Assembly: GCA_963930655.1 (NCBI GenBank)
Contig: OZ005611.1
Location: 3,665,501-3,729,500 of the forward strand
Length of the DNA: 64,000 bases
Source: Myrica gale
Taxonomy: Eukaryota > Streptophyta > Magnoliopsida > Fagales > Myricaceae
Reading direction: 5' to 3'
Shown here: positions 1-13,145 of the stretch, piece by piece
Position numbering within the stretch: position 1 is the stretch's first letter
How the letters are laid out: the number at the start of each line of letters is the position of its first letter
Notes under the pieces: model-generated
Database searches by the model: none
Seen by the model: only the letters and a program-made list of their open reading frames with translations
Told to the model about the DNA's origin: nothing
Position numbers and translations under genes: made by a program

Positions 1-1680
1 GTGAGGAGAATTTGCTTGGAAAAGGAGGATTTGGCCGAGTTTACAAAGGCACTCTGCGATCAGGAGAGGTTGTAGCAATCAAGAAAATGGAGCTCCCGCC
101 ATTTAAAGAAGCTGAGGGGGAGCGAGAGTTCCGAGTAGAAGTTGATATCTTGAGCAGACTTGACCACCCGAATCTGGTTTCCTTGATAGGCTATTGTGCC
201 GATGGGAAGCACAGGTTTCTGGTGTATGAATTTATGCAAAATGGGAACCTGCAAGATAATTTAAATGGTTGGTTTTCTGTTGGAAAATATTCAATTTTCA
301 TGACGGAATTTCGTTTTATTGTAACTTTTGTTAATCTGGAATCCCATAAATTAGGAATTGGGGAAGCCATTACGGAGTGGCCTAAAAGGCTCAAAGTGGC
401 GCTCGGAGCAGCGAACGGGCTTGCTCATCTCCATTCAAGCACTGCTGGGGGGATCCCAATTGTTCATCGAGATTTCAAGTCCACTAACGTTCTTCTAAAT
501 GCCAACTTTGAAGCAAAGGTAATTTGCCACTGACAAATTTTCTACTAGGCTAGTAGAGCATGTGTTTTATTCGAAATGCCTAAAGATTGAGTTGCCAATT
601 TTGACAGATATCTGATTTTGGGCTTGCCAAGTTAATGCCAGAGGGCCAGGAGACCTATATGACGGTCAGAGTGCTTGGTACATTTGGCTATTTTGATCCC
701 GAGTATACATCGGTAAGCATCCGTGTAACAAGAGGCAAACTTCCACAGTAATCAGTAAAACACTTTCACCGAACTTTCTTTCTTGGCTTCACACGAACTT
801 TCTTTCTTGTCAACAAATTTGAACCAAACACTAATTGCTATTCCAGTATGCCCTAGTATTCTTAGTAAATTTGAGGATCCAAATGATCTTAAACCCCGGG
901 AATGTTCATGGTGTTGAATGTTTGAAATAATTTTTCTTACATAGTGAGGTGGGATTGCAATCCACATTCCAAACAAACCCATTATATATGAACTCCAAAA
1001 AAAAAACACATTCCCTGGGTGTAGTTCTCAGCAATACAAAAGGATTCAGAGAAGAGCAATACCCTGTCGGCCAACCAAACTAATATCTGTTGTATTGATA
1101 GTTTTCTCACAAAAGTTGTCTGTTTCCCCTTTATTTGCTTCCTTTTTCTCCAACCCCAGTTTCTTTGTTTAACACGAAGGCTTTGAGCATTGAATTTGTC
1201 TACTTTGACATCAGACAGGGAAACTAACTCTACAAAGTGATGTTTACGCATTTGGAGTAGTTCTTCTTGAGCTTCTGACTGGACGTCGAGCTGTGGACTT
1301 AAACCAGGGACCAAATGATCAAAACCTCGTACTACAGGTAAGGAGAATTCTTCTCATTTCACAAGGGCTTTGGATCTCAAGCTTCAAGAAGTTTAGTGAC
1401 TGGCAATGACGGACTGGTAAATATATTTTTCTTTGTACTGCAGGTAAGGCACATATTGAATGATAGGAAGAAACTGCGCAAGGTGCTAGATCCTGAGCTA
1501 AGCAGAAGTTCATACACCATGGAGTCTATATCCATGTTTGCAAACCTGGCATCCCGCTGTGTTCGTGTTGAGAGTAGCGAGAGACCCTCAATGGCAGACT
1601 GCGTAAAAGAACTTCAAGTGATTATTTATACAAATTCAAAAGGCTTGGGCACGGCCATGCACACTTTGAGAATGGTCTGA
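1..1680 (+). CDS. PBL28: PBL28-like receptor-like cytoplasmic kinase, 3' part (5' end outside window)
   Basis: Serine/threonine kinase of the receptor-like cytoplasmic kinase class, expected to act at the plasma membrane in receptor signalling. Exons read as <1-267, 355-518, 608-712, 1215-1337 and 1444-1680; all joints keep frame and use GT-AG, giving 297 visible residues. In order: glycine loop GKGGFG, ATP-binding lysine in VVAIKK, catalytic loop [14 protein letters not shown] in ISDFGLAK, activation/P+1 region [16 protein letters not shown], and the late RPS arginine. All key residues are present, so the kinase looks active. The C-terminal tail with IIYTNSKG matches Arabidopsis PBL28 (At1g24030) as I remember it. 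The N-terminal region and start codon lie upstream of the window. It converges with the GNAT gene downstream. Family is certain; the exact PBL number is inference. Confidence 0.93.
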
Positions 1681-3082
1681 TAAAGCTAGATATTTTAGCA
1701 GCAGGATGTAATTGTTTAATGTGAACAGGAAAGATCCTATACGTCTGTTTACGATTTCATGAAACTAAAATTCTTGTGCCCCTACAAGATAAAAAATATA
1801 GCCATTATGTTATTTGATAATGGTCTTTGAGAAAGAGATAGCACTTGAATAATTTTATCAGAAACAACAGCAGCAGTCCAATAAGATCATGATGAAGTTA
1901 GCTTTTTCGAGCACGTACAAAAGGACCTAGCGAGTAAATCAACTATAAGAAGACAGCATTTCCTACAATGTACAGTTTCCATATATCATCACCATTTGCG
2001 TAGTGTACTTGGCGACCTTCGCTTCTACAGGCAATCCATTGGTTTGGTTTTTAAGGTCTACATATGCTATGTGCTATACCCTAATTGAGGTAAAAAAAAG
2101 TATGTAATATGTAACCAAATAAGTCTATTAGTTATTGGCGGCCATGAAATCTCGAAAGAAATTTATATGTAAAAGCTTAAGAGTGATTGATGAAACCATC
2201 AGAATTCGTGAATAAGCTTATCTCCACTGTTGTATACCAAGACACTATAAAACAACTTGGTAATTTGCACAGCCAGGTTAAGTCCTGAAGTGTCACACAC
2301 CTCCAGAAAAAATGTATAAATATAAATTTGCAAAAAAAAAAAATACAACTAAGAACCATGGAACACTCGTGTTCTCTAGTTTCGGTTTTATGTACTTTTT
2401 GGCACTCAGCAATCAGGAGACCTAACGACAGGAAAATGAAGCTCTAATTCTTCAGCATTTCATTATATAACCCACCTATCCATCAACTTGTATAAAGGAT
2501 CAGCTAGAGCTCACAATTTACTACTGCTAATCATACTCGCTGTTGAATTAGTTTCAGAAGCTTGGAAGAAAAACTTCTATATCAAATTCCCAATCATACA
2601 TGTACATAACAGCAATGGAGCTAAGATTAATAGACATGGGAATGCCTGATGCAATTTACCTGCAATAAGATGGGAGTCTACAGCACACATAACAGAATAC
2701 AAACAAGGAGAAGCTGAACATCAACTTCATCTCCTAGCCGAAATTCAAACCAGCCGGGTGATCATCATTGCCACATTGACCTGTATCCTGCACAACAAGA
2801 GCCCCAAAAGGCCCATATGAAAGTACAGTACAATATAACAGGACAATATTCACATATCCAACCATTGCAAGTGCAACTAACAGAAAGATAAATCTAATAA
2901 CAAGCACTAAATGGAAAGACATCATGGGAATATACAACCAAAATTCCTGTGTCGGTGTGTGGGAGAGAGAGAATAGATAAGTAAAAGTTGGGACATAAAA
3001 ATGCAGGTTATTTTGTAGACGGACAACACATTGCAGTTATGGCATGTACCTTAGGGATATATTTTGTGATCCACAGAGCCCT
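1681..3082. other. Convergent 3' flanks of the kinase and GNAT genes
   Basis: No gene supported. The interval should hold both 3' UTRs. It is AT-rich with poly-A/T runs (about 2331-2342). An open frame on the minus strand at 2734-2937 has a hydrophobic start but no recognised domain and lies where the GNAT 3' UTR is expected. Confidence 0.6.
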
Positions 3083-5808
3083 TCAAGATTTTAATTCCTC
3101 ATCAGGATGTGACACATCAGAAGAGATTCTTAGGGCTGGAAGTTTCTTGCACATCAAGTGCTTACGTCTCTGCAACATCAACAGGACTAATATACTGTCT
3201 GTCTTAATAATGCTGTAGCCTGCTTTTTCATACATCTTGAATGGAGCAGCATCAATCATTCTGCAGTGCAAGTAGACGTCTCTTGAGGAACTCATGTGAG
3301 AAATTAGTTCCTCACTTGCCTTTAGGAGATGCCAGCCAATGCCCCTCCTGAAAGATGAAAAAACATAGCCTCAGACACAAGAAATGCTGTAGTACATAGA
3401 AATGCTACGGCTTTCGAAACTGGCAATTGAGCACTGAGAACTCTAAATTAAGATTACGGTTCATAATATATAGAAGATAGGAAAATAAAATAACTACTTT
3501 ATCTCATCAAACTACCATGTCATTTGCAATATAACCCGGAGGGTCAATTGCTAAGAATGGTAGTTTGAGGGCACACTACGAATGGGGTGGTAATTTGAGG
3601 AGCTAAAATGTAATTATTTCAAAAATATATATAAATGTCAAATTATTTTAAAAGACAACTAGTGAAATAGCATTCCTAGTTTAGTAGATAGTTGATGGTC
3701 CCAAAAGGTGCTGCATGCTTCAATTACGTTTTTCAAACTCGATTGCTACTGATAAGATCTGAAAGAATGTTTTGAGTGGAGATAAAAGCTAGTCATATCT
3801 GTCCGTCTGTGGTGCACTCATGAGATAAGTCAACCTCAGTGTGACTTCTATTTTCTATAACATTATAGAGCAGCCACTGACGCTTGATTTGTTGTAATTT
3901 TGCAACTTCAATTAAATACCATGGTTCGTTATGGCTGACATGAAACACCAAATTGGATCTGACTCTTGTATGGCTTTCAAGATAAGGGCATTGAGAGTCT
4001 AGGATCAAAACGACCTATAATTGTGGTATTATTTGATATGCTATAGTTAGTAAGGGATAGATCTGTAATTCCTTGAGACATCCATGAATCAATAGTAGTT
4101 GAAAAATTGGCTGTGTCTAGAAATTTCGAGGAGCTTCAAAGATCCTTGATTTTGATTAGGTCTTCACTTTACTATTCCAATAAGGACTCCTTTCTCCATT
4201 AATATTTTTTTTAAAAAAAGGTTAAAGTGTCACATTAATATCCTTAATGTACTCGACGAATTGACAGAATTGGTGATGGAATATTCAGTTTCGAGTCTTG
4301 AGGCAAGATTACCCACTATTCTTTTCCTCTCCTTCCATGCAATGGAACAGTCTAGGTACCATTCATGGCCCTGCAGAGTCACACACCTCTCTTTTTTCTC
4401 CATTTTGCCAAGCAAATCAAGTTCTTCTCCTTACCCATCGCAACCCTAAAAGGATAAAACCCTACATGTCTTCCCTACCAAAAAAGCAACCAAATATCCC
4501 CCAAATCAGCCATGGATTACAAAAGACAACAATTGTATAGAATTTCCCACATGTTTGATTACTTCAAAATGATTTTACCAGGAAAAATAGAGGGAAAAAT
4601 AGAGGTTTCCTCCCAAGTTAATCCTTGAAAATATATGTTTTAAATCCACAAATTCCCTACTGAGCCACTACAAGGACATGTATTCAGATTTTCAGATTTT
4701 TTTTCCACGTCATTCTGACAGCAGGAACCCAAACAAAATGGATCCTTCAAGTTTAATATTTACCACTTGAATGTCTTAACATAGTTTGTAATGCTAGTTT
4801 ATCGAGTGAACTTGTTATTCGTACATGCTCTTAAAACAGTACATTTTCGCTTCCTTTCCAGCGTTTCGGTGGAGGACTCATAGTCATAGTATAGTAAAAC
4901 ATCTAAGCTACTTTGCGACAGTAGAGAAGGCAGTCTCTAATCAAACCAAGAAATTCAACTCAACCCAGCATGCGAACAGAGACCCCACAATAACTTTTAT
5001 AAGCGCAAAAAAACATTCGTCTTCTAGACAAGGGTTTTACATATTTAAAGAAACAAATTAATTATCCAACAAATGGAAAAAAGACAGAAATTGGAAAAGG
5101 GAAGCCTAGTTGTGAAAATCCAAAAACCAAAACATACCTGCGAAGCGCCTTCGTGACGGACATATTACAGATATAAGGCGAATTCTTTGGAGAAGTAGGC
5201 GTTGGAGGAGAAGCATTTGCACCTCTTTGATCGAAGCAAACCTCCACAGTCCCCGCCAACTGTTCCTCTCCATCTTCGTGTTCTGCTTGTGCTGGTACTT
5301 CATTTTCTTTTCCACTGTAAAACCCGATAAGTGTGGCTGCGTGGGGCATTAAACCTCGTCTCTCAATCAAGTACTGCTTCACCAAGAAGCTCAACAAGGA
5401 TAGGTACCCAGAAGGCCAAAGCATGGACTCTGCAAAGGACTGGGCAAGCAAAGCCACGGTAGTGTCCATCTCCTCCGCCCTCATCACCCGAATCCACAAT
5501 GACCCAGATTCCAGTTCCTGATAATACAGGAAATTCCTGAGGAGATTGAGCCTTTCAAGCTCTTCATTGCTCAGAAACCGACCAGTTCCAAATGGGTCTT
5601 CAGGATAAGAAGAGCTTGTGGCTGCTGAAGGAGTGCAGTGGCAGCAAGAGCTCGACGATTTGGAAGAGTAAAGGTTGTATTTTCGACGAGTAAGAAGTGG
5701 GAGTTTGAGAGTGAGAGGAAGCGTTCGGTGGGGTCTGAAGTGTGTCCCGAGGGAGCAGCGGTGCTGTTGTGGATCCAAGGAGAAAGCGAGTAAGACTGTT
5801 GCAGCCAT
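3083..5808 (-). CDS. GNAT5: Plastid GCN5-related N-acetyltransferase (GNAT5-like)
   Basis: Acetyl-CoA-dependent N-acetyltransferase, probably in the chloroplast, where plant GNATs acetylate protein N-termini and lysines. Two exons, 5808-5138 and 3347-3083, split an arginine codon (AG|G) and give about 311 residues. The first ~60 residues are rich in Ser, Thr, Arg and Leu and poor in acids, as in a transit peptide. The GNAT fold follows: VMRAEEMDTTVALLAQSF, then the strand YICNMSVTKALRR. The acetyl-CoA loop RRRGIGWHLL is formed across the splice joint. The C-terminal part DVYLHCRMIDAAPFKMYEKA and LQRRKHLMCKKLP matches Arabidopsis At1g24040 (GNAT5) from memory. The intron is about 1.8 kb and carries a palindromic MITE-like stretch. 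The start at 5808 is the first ATG that includes the transit peptide. Confidence 0.9.
3478..3620. repeat. MITE-like palindromic repeat in the GNAT intron
   Basis: Left side has AAACTACCATGTCATTTGCA. Right side has ATGGTAGTTTGAGG and GGTAATTTGAGGAGCTAAAA, which read back as an inverted, diverged partner. The same phrases occur in the repeat at 6471-6744, so both look like one family. Boundaries are approximate and no target duplication was seen. Confidence 0.4.
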
Positions 5809-8050
5809 GGAATGGGGGAGAGACCCTCTCTGCTATTTTTCCTTTTTCAATTTTCATTTTTTCCCCCGAGTGGATGAGATAAAGTTACGTCATCATTTTC
5901 TTTTTCTAGTTCCATTAAACGTCGGTGATGTTTGATATCTAAAACATTGAAATTAAATATATTCTAAATTTTTTAATATTTATACACATTCTAAATCTAT
6001 TATAAATTTAATAAATTTTAATAACAAGCATTTATCATGTAACAAAATAACAAGATAATTGTCATCATTCAAAGAAATGATATATTCATTTATTTTATTT
6101 TTTTTATAACAAGACAGACTTATTGCATCCCGCTTGTGTGCATCTAACTTGGAATCATATAGATTTTGGCCTAACTCAGAAACGCATGAACATGACTGGG
6201 AGTGTAACATAAAAGACTACTACTTGTATCAATTGACACTTTAACTACTAGCTTTCTGTAATGTAAAGACCAATTATGTCACATTTGAAAGTCTACATAG
6301 CATTTTTGTCTATATTATAAACTCAACCACGATTTCTGCATTTAACCCTTTCTCTGTAAGGACTTTGCTTGAAATTTCTAGTGCTAAGAAAAATTTGACC
6401 AGGTCTATGCTCAAATCAAACAACCTTCCCAAACGTAAACAATGACGTCTTGCCCTATGAAAATATTATGAGAAAATTATGCTTTACCACCTTAAATTAT
6501 TATCTTATTTGTAATTTATTCCCAAACTACCATTTTTTTTATAATTGACCCCTTTAAACTATCCCTCAATTAAAGATCTGACTGTTAAAAATTATGCCCG
6601 TAGCATAATCTCAATTGTTCAATCTTTAATTTTAAATAAATTGCAAAGAAGCATAGTTTGAGAGAAATTAACAAGACCGGTAGTTTTGGGAGGTAAAATT
6701 TACAAATTAGGTGCTATTTTAGTTTAATAAACTGTAATTTTTCCAAGAGGCTTGAATGGAATTTTCTGGTGTGAATCTAAATTTTAGAGTTTATTTTTAG
6801 TCTAATATAACTATTACAGGTATTCTGGCTCTCAGCAAGCACACCAAGAGTCCCTACTTGAAAGATCAAAGGGTGATACTTAAAACTCCAATCCATTGGA
6901 AAGGATTTTCTTTGCTTAGCTGGTTTTGAGAAAATGGGTTTCGAATGGAAGACAAGTGTAGACCTATGTCGTTGAGCTATATGACCTTTTTTTGTTTAAC
7001 TGGTTTTGTCTATGATCTATCCGAAACCCATCGGACATACAAGCAGCCCTCATGGTCTCTTCCTCGTTAAGCTAAATAAAGTCGCATTGGATCCCTAAAG
7101 CTGGCAAACAATGAACAGACTAACTATTCCCTAAAGCTGGCAAATAATGAACCAGACTCGTGATTCGAGTTCTCAAAAGGCAAAAACCAATAGTACAAGC
7201 CAAATATATAAATGGTCTTTGTAATTTTCTTTTGGCATAGAAGAATCTAATCCAAAAAGTAGCGAAAGGGAGTCCCACAGCTCACCAACCTCTCCGATTT
7301 AAGGTCAACTCTTTGATTATAAAGGAGCCACAACAGGGGGCAAGTGCTAAATTTTTCCTCCACCAAGTTCATTTCTAAAAGAAAATTAAGATGCTGCCCA
7401 AATTATCTGGCCTTAATTTGAACAAAATATGTATGTGCTGTTTAGTATCTCAATCAGTGTTGATTGACATCACCAGGAAACTTTGCTTGAATGAGTCATT
7501 ACTGATGGGCCCAGACTTCTCTTGATTTGATCAATTCAGTTCACCTAATTGCAGGGGCTTGTCAAAATTGAATACTTCTCTGTTGGTGAAGAATAGTAAA
7601 AGATAAAGACATTTCAAAAGTAGAGCATGTACTAAAGAGATAAGAGTTGAAGCACTACAGAAACTCAGAAGAAATCAAACTCTTTTAGAAGAGAAAATAA
7701 AATAATGCAAAACTTATATTTTGCTGGGGATGTGGCCAAATTTTCCGTAGTGGATTCATATAGAAACAGAGGAACTGTCAATGTTCTTCATAATTTCTTC
7801 TACAACTACCACATTCAAAAATATCAGTATAGTCGGACAGAATAAACAACCTTCCAAAAAAAACGCCATTTGTGTGACCATCATATCTCTTCTCTCATTT
7901 TCTCTATGTGAGGAGCCCATAAATAACAAAATAACGAAGTTACTTCTCCTCCTCTGCTTTCAGATCTCTTCCAAAGCAGCAACCACCATCCAAATTGAGA
8001 GAAAGACCCAAAAGATAAACAACCTTACCCACTTGAGACATGTTAAGGAC
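5809..8050. other. Intergenic interval: GNAT promoter side and TBL 3' flank
   Basis: No coding sequence recognised. The GNAT promoter and 5' leader lie at the low-coordinate end. A palindromic MITE lies at 6471-6744. The rest is AT-rich single-copy-looking DNA. The frames at 5980-6210 and 7781-8098 are low-complexity and match nothing I know. Confidence 0.6.
6471..6744. mobile_element. Palindromic MITE, about 274 bp
   Basis: Ends are inverted: the left begins AGAAAATTATGCTTTACC and the right end reads back as GGAAAAATTACAGTTTA. Internal arms repeat the theme of CCCAAACTACCA on the left and GGTAGTTTTGGGAGG on the right. No transposase is present. It shares phrases with the repeat in the GNAT intron (3478-3620). 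Confidence 0.5.
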
Positions 8051-9504
8051 TCATTCTCCTCTCTTTTTCTGACCCTCCCATTTCTTCAGTACTTCTAGCA
8101 GAATCTCATTCCATGTGTCTACAGGCCCCGGCAAGCACCAATGCACACAATCATTCTGCACGCGTTCTGTCACCTCATTATTAGCAAACGGAAAAGGATG
8201 CATATACGGCCCCGGGTGACCATCCGGCCTCATCAAAGATAATTTTGTCACGTCCAATGCTTCTAGCCTCAAACCTGCAAATTGCTTGGCATTCTCCTTT
8301 GCCGCTTCCACTTCTTCTACCTCAATTTTTCTCATCTCTGCATCCATCCCTTCGAGCTGCTTCTCACCCTCCTGATAAGGCTTTTTCTTTGGACAAGCCC
8401 CGGCCTTATCCCAATCACCTTCAAAATGCGAAGGCGAAAACGTAGTCACTATTACATCAATTCCATTGCCATTAGACCCTTTCCTTTCAATTATGGCCTT
8501 AAAGGTAGTCCTCAAACCCTTCCTCAAAACATCATAAAAACCAATCTCCGTGTGATTGAGACCAGGGCAGTAGTGGCAGCCTAGCACCGAATCACCGTCT
8601 AAGTACACCGCAGGATGTAGAAACCAATGCCCAATTGATAAAACAAGCATATCTATTTGATCCAAGTCACTTGCCCACCTTTCATCTACCTGATCTAAAT
8701 ACAATTTGTTATAATTAGGCCGTGCGGGAGATTTTTCAGAACCTTTGACGAGAAATGGTGACCAGTAGATTGACACAATGGCATTGTGAGAAGGGAAGCG
8801 CCACCTACGGAACTTGTTCTCCTCGCCGTCCTGGTAGACAAGGTGAGGCGCAGAGGCAGTGGCTAGCATGCAAAGAAGGGACTCCAATTGGTTCCTAGCC
8901 AAGGAGTCACCCACAAAAGCTATGTGCTTGTTCCTAATGAGTTCAAGAAAATTGTTGGGTTCAAACCTCGGCAGGCTGCATTGCTTGGGTTCCCACCTCC
9001 AATAGAGGTAGTCGAGGTCACGTCTGCCATGAGTAATGCAATTCTGGCCCTCCTTGATTGTACCACATGTACCGTTGTACAAAGGTCCCGACTCGTCACG
9101 GACCCATTCGCCTGTGTTGTAGTCACATGGTTTATCATTAGCTCCTCCTTTTTCTGCAGAAAAGAACAGCACATGGAGCATTTATGAACCACAAAAACCG
9201 AAGTTCTAAAACAAAACCCAACCAACATTTCGATGGTTTTTAACAATGAAACAGAATGCATGTACGTACCTTGAGAAGAAGAAAAATGAGTGGGAGGAGG
9301 AGAAGAAAGATCAGAGAAAGAGGTCACGGTTGTGGCGGTGGTACCGGAGAGCTGATCTGGGGAAGACCGAGGGAGTTGGAGAGGGTAAAGGTAAAGGCGA
9401 AAGATAGCTAGGGGGAGGATGGCATAGATGGTCCACGGTAAGAGCCTTCTAGCGAGGCAGTGAGGTTGGTCTTTGAACGGGCTTGTTGTAGCAACACCAC
9501 CCAT
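8051..9504 (-). CDS. Trichome birefringence-like (TBL) polysaccharide O-acetyltransferase
   Basis: Golgi type II membrane enzyme of the TBL/DUF231 family, which O-acetylates cell-wall polysaccharides such as xyloglucan, xylan or mannan. Exons 9504-9270 and 9153-8051 share a split Glu codon (G|AA), giving 445 residues. A short cytosolic N-terminus precedes one membrane anchor (about residues 22-44, WTIYAILPLAIFRLYLYPL), then a Ser/Thr/Pro-rich stem. The TBL domain begins CDYNTGEWVRDE. The GDS esterase motif is FVGDSLARNQ, and the C-terminal DxxH motif lies in DCVHWCLPGPVDTWN; both catalytic motifs are intact. It resembles the TBL23-27 group (xyloglucan acetylation) by general look, but the substrate cannot be read from sequence. 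An insert rich in Lys and Glu (EMRKIEVEEVEAAKENAKQF) is typical of that group. Confidence 0.93.
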
Positions 9505-10904
9505 TTCATAGCTTTTCTTCTGTTCCCCTGCTTTTTCTCCTCCCCCGTCTCTCTCTTTTGTGGCGCGTTTCAGTGATGCAGAAGGCCGAGCTAGACACGT
9601 AAAAAATTGAGTACTTTGTTTTCCCTTCTAATTGAGTAGGCAGAGACATAAAAAGAGGAGCGAACGAGGCCTGTAGGGGTAGGTTTTCATGTGGCGTGGC
9701 TCAGGGAAAGTAACATGGACAATCTAGTGGGATTTGTAATAGTTGACCAACTATAATTGGCATTTTGAGACTTGTCTTCACGCTTCTTCGTGCCGGTTGG
9801 AACACGTGTGGACCTGTGGTAACTCTACTCTTTGATATTTTGATTAATGGGACTAGTAGCCGCCCTTAAGGGAAAATTAAAACCCCAAAATACACTTCTA
9901 AGGGGTACATAAACCATATCGCGTCCGTCGACGCCATTAGCTTCACAAGGACAAAAGCGTCTTTAAAGATACTTCCGCTCCCAAAACGGAAACAGAAAAA
10001 AAAATTGGAAACCTTTAACAGTGCCAAATGTTCCAACTATAAAGCGCCGCGTAGACCTCAAAGTAGCCTAGAACAACCCCATCTTATCATAAACTATACG
10101 AAGTGGTTGAGCCGTCGAATTAGGCCCCCGTCTCGTCGTGAAAATAGGGACGGTTTTTTTTTTTTGGTTCTTGTTGCTAATTGGGATATCAATTATTGTG
10201 AAAATACGGATATCGATGCTAATTGGGATATTTTATGTACAAATTTCCAATTGTCTCCCACCATATAATATATTTATCACCTTTTGAAGGTAATTTTCTT
10301 AATCAGGAAAGTTGGTCCTGGAATATTTCTTATAGTTTAGTAATGATTAATGATTGTTCGCACGACATGAAGAATAATAAACGTATATAATAATAAAATA
10401 GTGATAGATAGAATATTATATGTAAGAAATAAATTAATTAATTCCATTTAAACACTCAATTATAAAATATATTGAGTTGCACGACAAAAAATTATCTTAT
10501 TATAAAATTATAAAGTGTCCCTTGAGTTCAACTCGTCATTATGTTGAAATAGACCTGAAGGGTGTCCCATATAAACTTCTTAATATTGATAGGTGTTGGA
10601 TTTGATGTCTTGGCAAATCAAATGTTTTGAATTTTGAGTATATATTTCTGATAAATGTTACAGTATATCATTATATTTATAATGAGCATAAATCAACTAA
10701 TTCATCTTAAATTTTGATTTATTTTACTACGTCTCTCATATTTTAAAAATAATTATTTATTTTCTTCAGTTTGATTTGGTCATTATCGTTTTCTGGGAGG
10801 GGATAAGAAGAACCGAGTTTTTTTGTTTTGTTTTTTAATATTTTCTCTTGTTACCCAAACTGCATGATGTTGGCCTCTTGTGGTTGTCACAAAATGCTTG
10901 ACTT

Positions 10905-11032
10905 TTTTTTATAGGTAAAACAGGTCAAGTCTACAGGAGAAAGGGAGGTTCGATCTTCGGAAGGAACCCTTCCTAAAGGGAGAACGTGCCACTTGAACTA
11001 GAGTTCACTGGCCACAAAATGTTTGGCTACCA
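10905..11032 (-). mobile_element. tRNA-derived SINE-like unit
   Basis: Read on the minus strand it starts GCCAGTGAACTCTAGTTCAA (an A-box-like stretch including TTCAAGTGGCA), then has a B-box-like GATCGAACCTCCC, and ends in an A-rich tail. The plus-strand phrases CCTAAAGGGAGAACG and CACTTGAACTAG have counterparts in the inserted unit at 53071-53186. No target duplication was identified. Confidence 0.45.
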
Positions 11033-11194
11033 GTGAGAGAATAAGACCTTCCACGTAAGCAAAAGGTACTCGTATCGTTTGAGCAAGCCATTAGTTTGAG
11101 CTGCCCCTTGAAGATGCAACTCAGGCAAGAGGAATGTGAGTGTATAATTGGGCAAGTTGGAGCTCCAATTAATTGAGCTCAAAATTTTAGGTTT

Positions 11195-11345
11195 ACTAAT
11201 AAAAAATTCACTACATAATTTTTTATTATTATAATATTTATTAAAAATCTTCTCTCTTTAATTTTTCACCAACTTCCATAATATTTCTTTACTTTATAAT
11301 ATTTTATAAATCCCAATACTCAAAATTTTCACACTCAAATATGTA
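11195..11345. repeat. MITE remnant shared with 63765-63870
   Basis: Phrases such as TTAAAAATCTTCTCTCTT, TTTCACCAACT, CTTTACTTTATAATATTT and CAAAATTTTCACA recur in the same order and orientation at 63765-63870. A looser relative is at 28565-28670. Only one inverted end can be suspected, so this is a remnant. Confidence 0.5.
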
Positions 11346-12375
11346 TATAATATTAGGGATAAGGATGTCATTTCACGAAATAATGGAATAATATTCGAAC
11401 ATCTTGAAATGTACAACGACCAAAAAAAAACAATAAAGTTATGGGAGGAGCATAATTGAATTTGGCAGTATTCCACTAACTTGCCTCGTCCGTACATGCT
11501 GCTTTAAGAAAATAATAATAGAAGATGGTGGCCAGCGGCCACGTTGTACTATAATATTGCTCGACAAGCGGTGAATTACATTGTAGGTTAGATATTTTAT
11601 GCGGTAACATTACATGATATAGATTATATTTGCTGTTGATGAATTTATTTTTAACGGATCTTATTAGATTAAAAGTTTGAGAGAGTTATTAGACTCAACG
11701 TCTAGTATTTGGGATGAGTTGAAAGGTAAAAAATCTTTTTTTTTTTCTTCAAATAAAATAATACATTAGAACTCAAAGTCTTTCTCGAAGGATAATTTTT
11801 CCGATGTCATTGTCAGTACTTATCATCTATTTTTTTTTTCAGTTCTTGTTTTTAGTGAGCAAGTTTGAGAAAGATAACTGTGTATATTTCTCTCTCTATC
11901 TTCTTCTTCTTCTTCTTATACTCCTATTATGTTGTTTGGACCGGGGCTCATTGAGCTTCGACCTTATTGTCTCCCTGGCCAAATTACCTTTTTTCGACCT
12001 TATCGTCTCATCAAGCATTTATTGAAGGTCAGCATTGTCAGAGTTGGTTCCCCTAGTATGATACGAACCGACTGCTTTTTACCCTTATTTTCTATTGTCC
12101 AAATTTTGCATTAACAGAAAAATAATTATAATTTCTTACGTCAGCTTCTTTACCAGAAAAAAGCCGAATATCAGTTTCCTTTATATATTTCCAATCACCT
12201 TAGAACACATACCATATCGAATGAGCTAATCATTATTCCACTATTTTTGTGCCATGAATTATGGGCTTTGTTATAAGAGAAATTTCTCTCCCATAAACTG
12301 TGTTTATCTATCTACAAATTAGAAGACTCGTATTATATAAAACTTTATATATACAACATTAAATGATATAGACAA

Positions 12376-13145
12376 CAGTGATACAGGGCGGTGGCCCTAA
12401 AAGTTTAAAAAATCCCAAGACCTGCCCCTAAAATTGAATTTTTTTGAAATTTTTCATAAAAATTACACTTTCCTCCCTAAATTTAAGAAAACCCCAGGAC
12501 GTTGGCAATCTTTAAGAATTTTTTTCATGAAAATTACAATTTCACATCCTAACAAATCTTTTTCACCCAAATAATATAATAAATAACAATTTTATCTTTC
12601 TCTTTAAATTTAAAACTAAAAGATCGTATCTTAGAGATATCGAACCATTCTAAATCACAACCAAATAACAATATAAATTATTTTATATTTTTTCAAGTTC
12701 TTTGAAAGGTAAAAATTATACAATTAGACACAAAATTTTCATAAATAATATAATAAAATGATACTTTATCTTATCTTTATCACTTCAGCCTCTCATTATT
12801 TACTATAGTTTATTTCATCCTTAAAATCACTATTAAATCATTTCAATAAAAAAAATTTTTATTCAAAATTATCATTTCAATACAAAAAATATTGAGCTAA
12901 AATCACCATTTTAATGAAAAACTATTGACGGTGTAATTCAAAATGAAAGAATATTATATGACTATTATATGATTTTTGAATTTTCATCATTAGAGGCACT
13001 TCTTAGCTCAATAAATATGTTCAAGATTTTTAATATATTTTTTATCTTAAGAATTATATGTTTAAAATTATTATTACTATTATATATATAATTAAAAATA
13101 AAATTATTAAATTATTCGGTCGATCAAGTCCTGACACCGCCACTG
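12376..13145. mobile_element. Probable hAT-like non-autonomous relic
   Basis: The right end reads back as CAGTGGCGGTGTCAGGACTT, a common plant hAT-type terminus. It resembles the right end of the hAT derivative at 61670-62620 (CAGTGGCGGAACCAGG). The left side begins CAGTGATACAGGGCGGTGG. The inside is AT-rich and non-coding. I found no matching 8-bp target duplication, so the left boundary is uncertain. Confidence 0.4.

Noticed and set aside
2734-2937. Minus-strand frame of 67 codons as a small membrane protein
   Set aside because: Hydrophobic run without domain match, lying where the GNAT 3' UTR is expected; no splice or context support.
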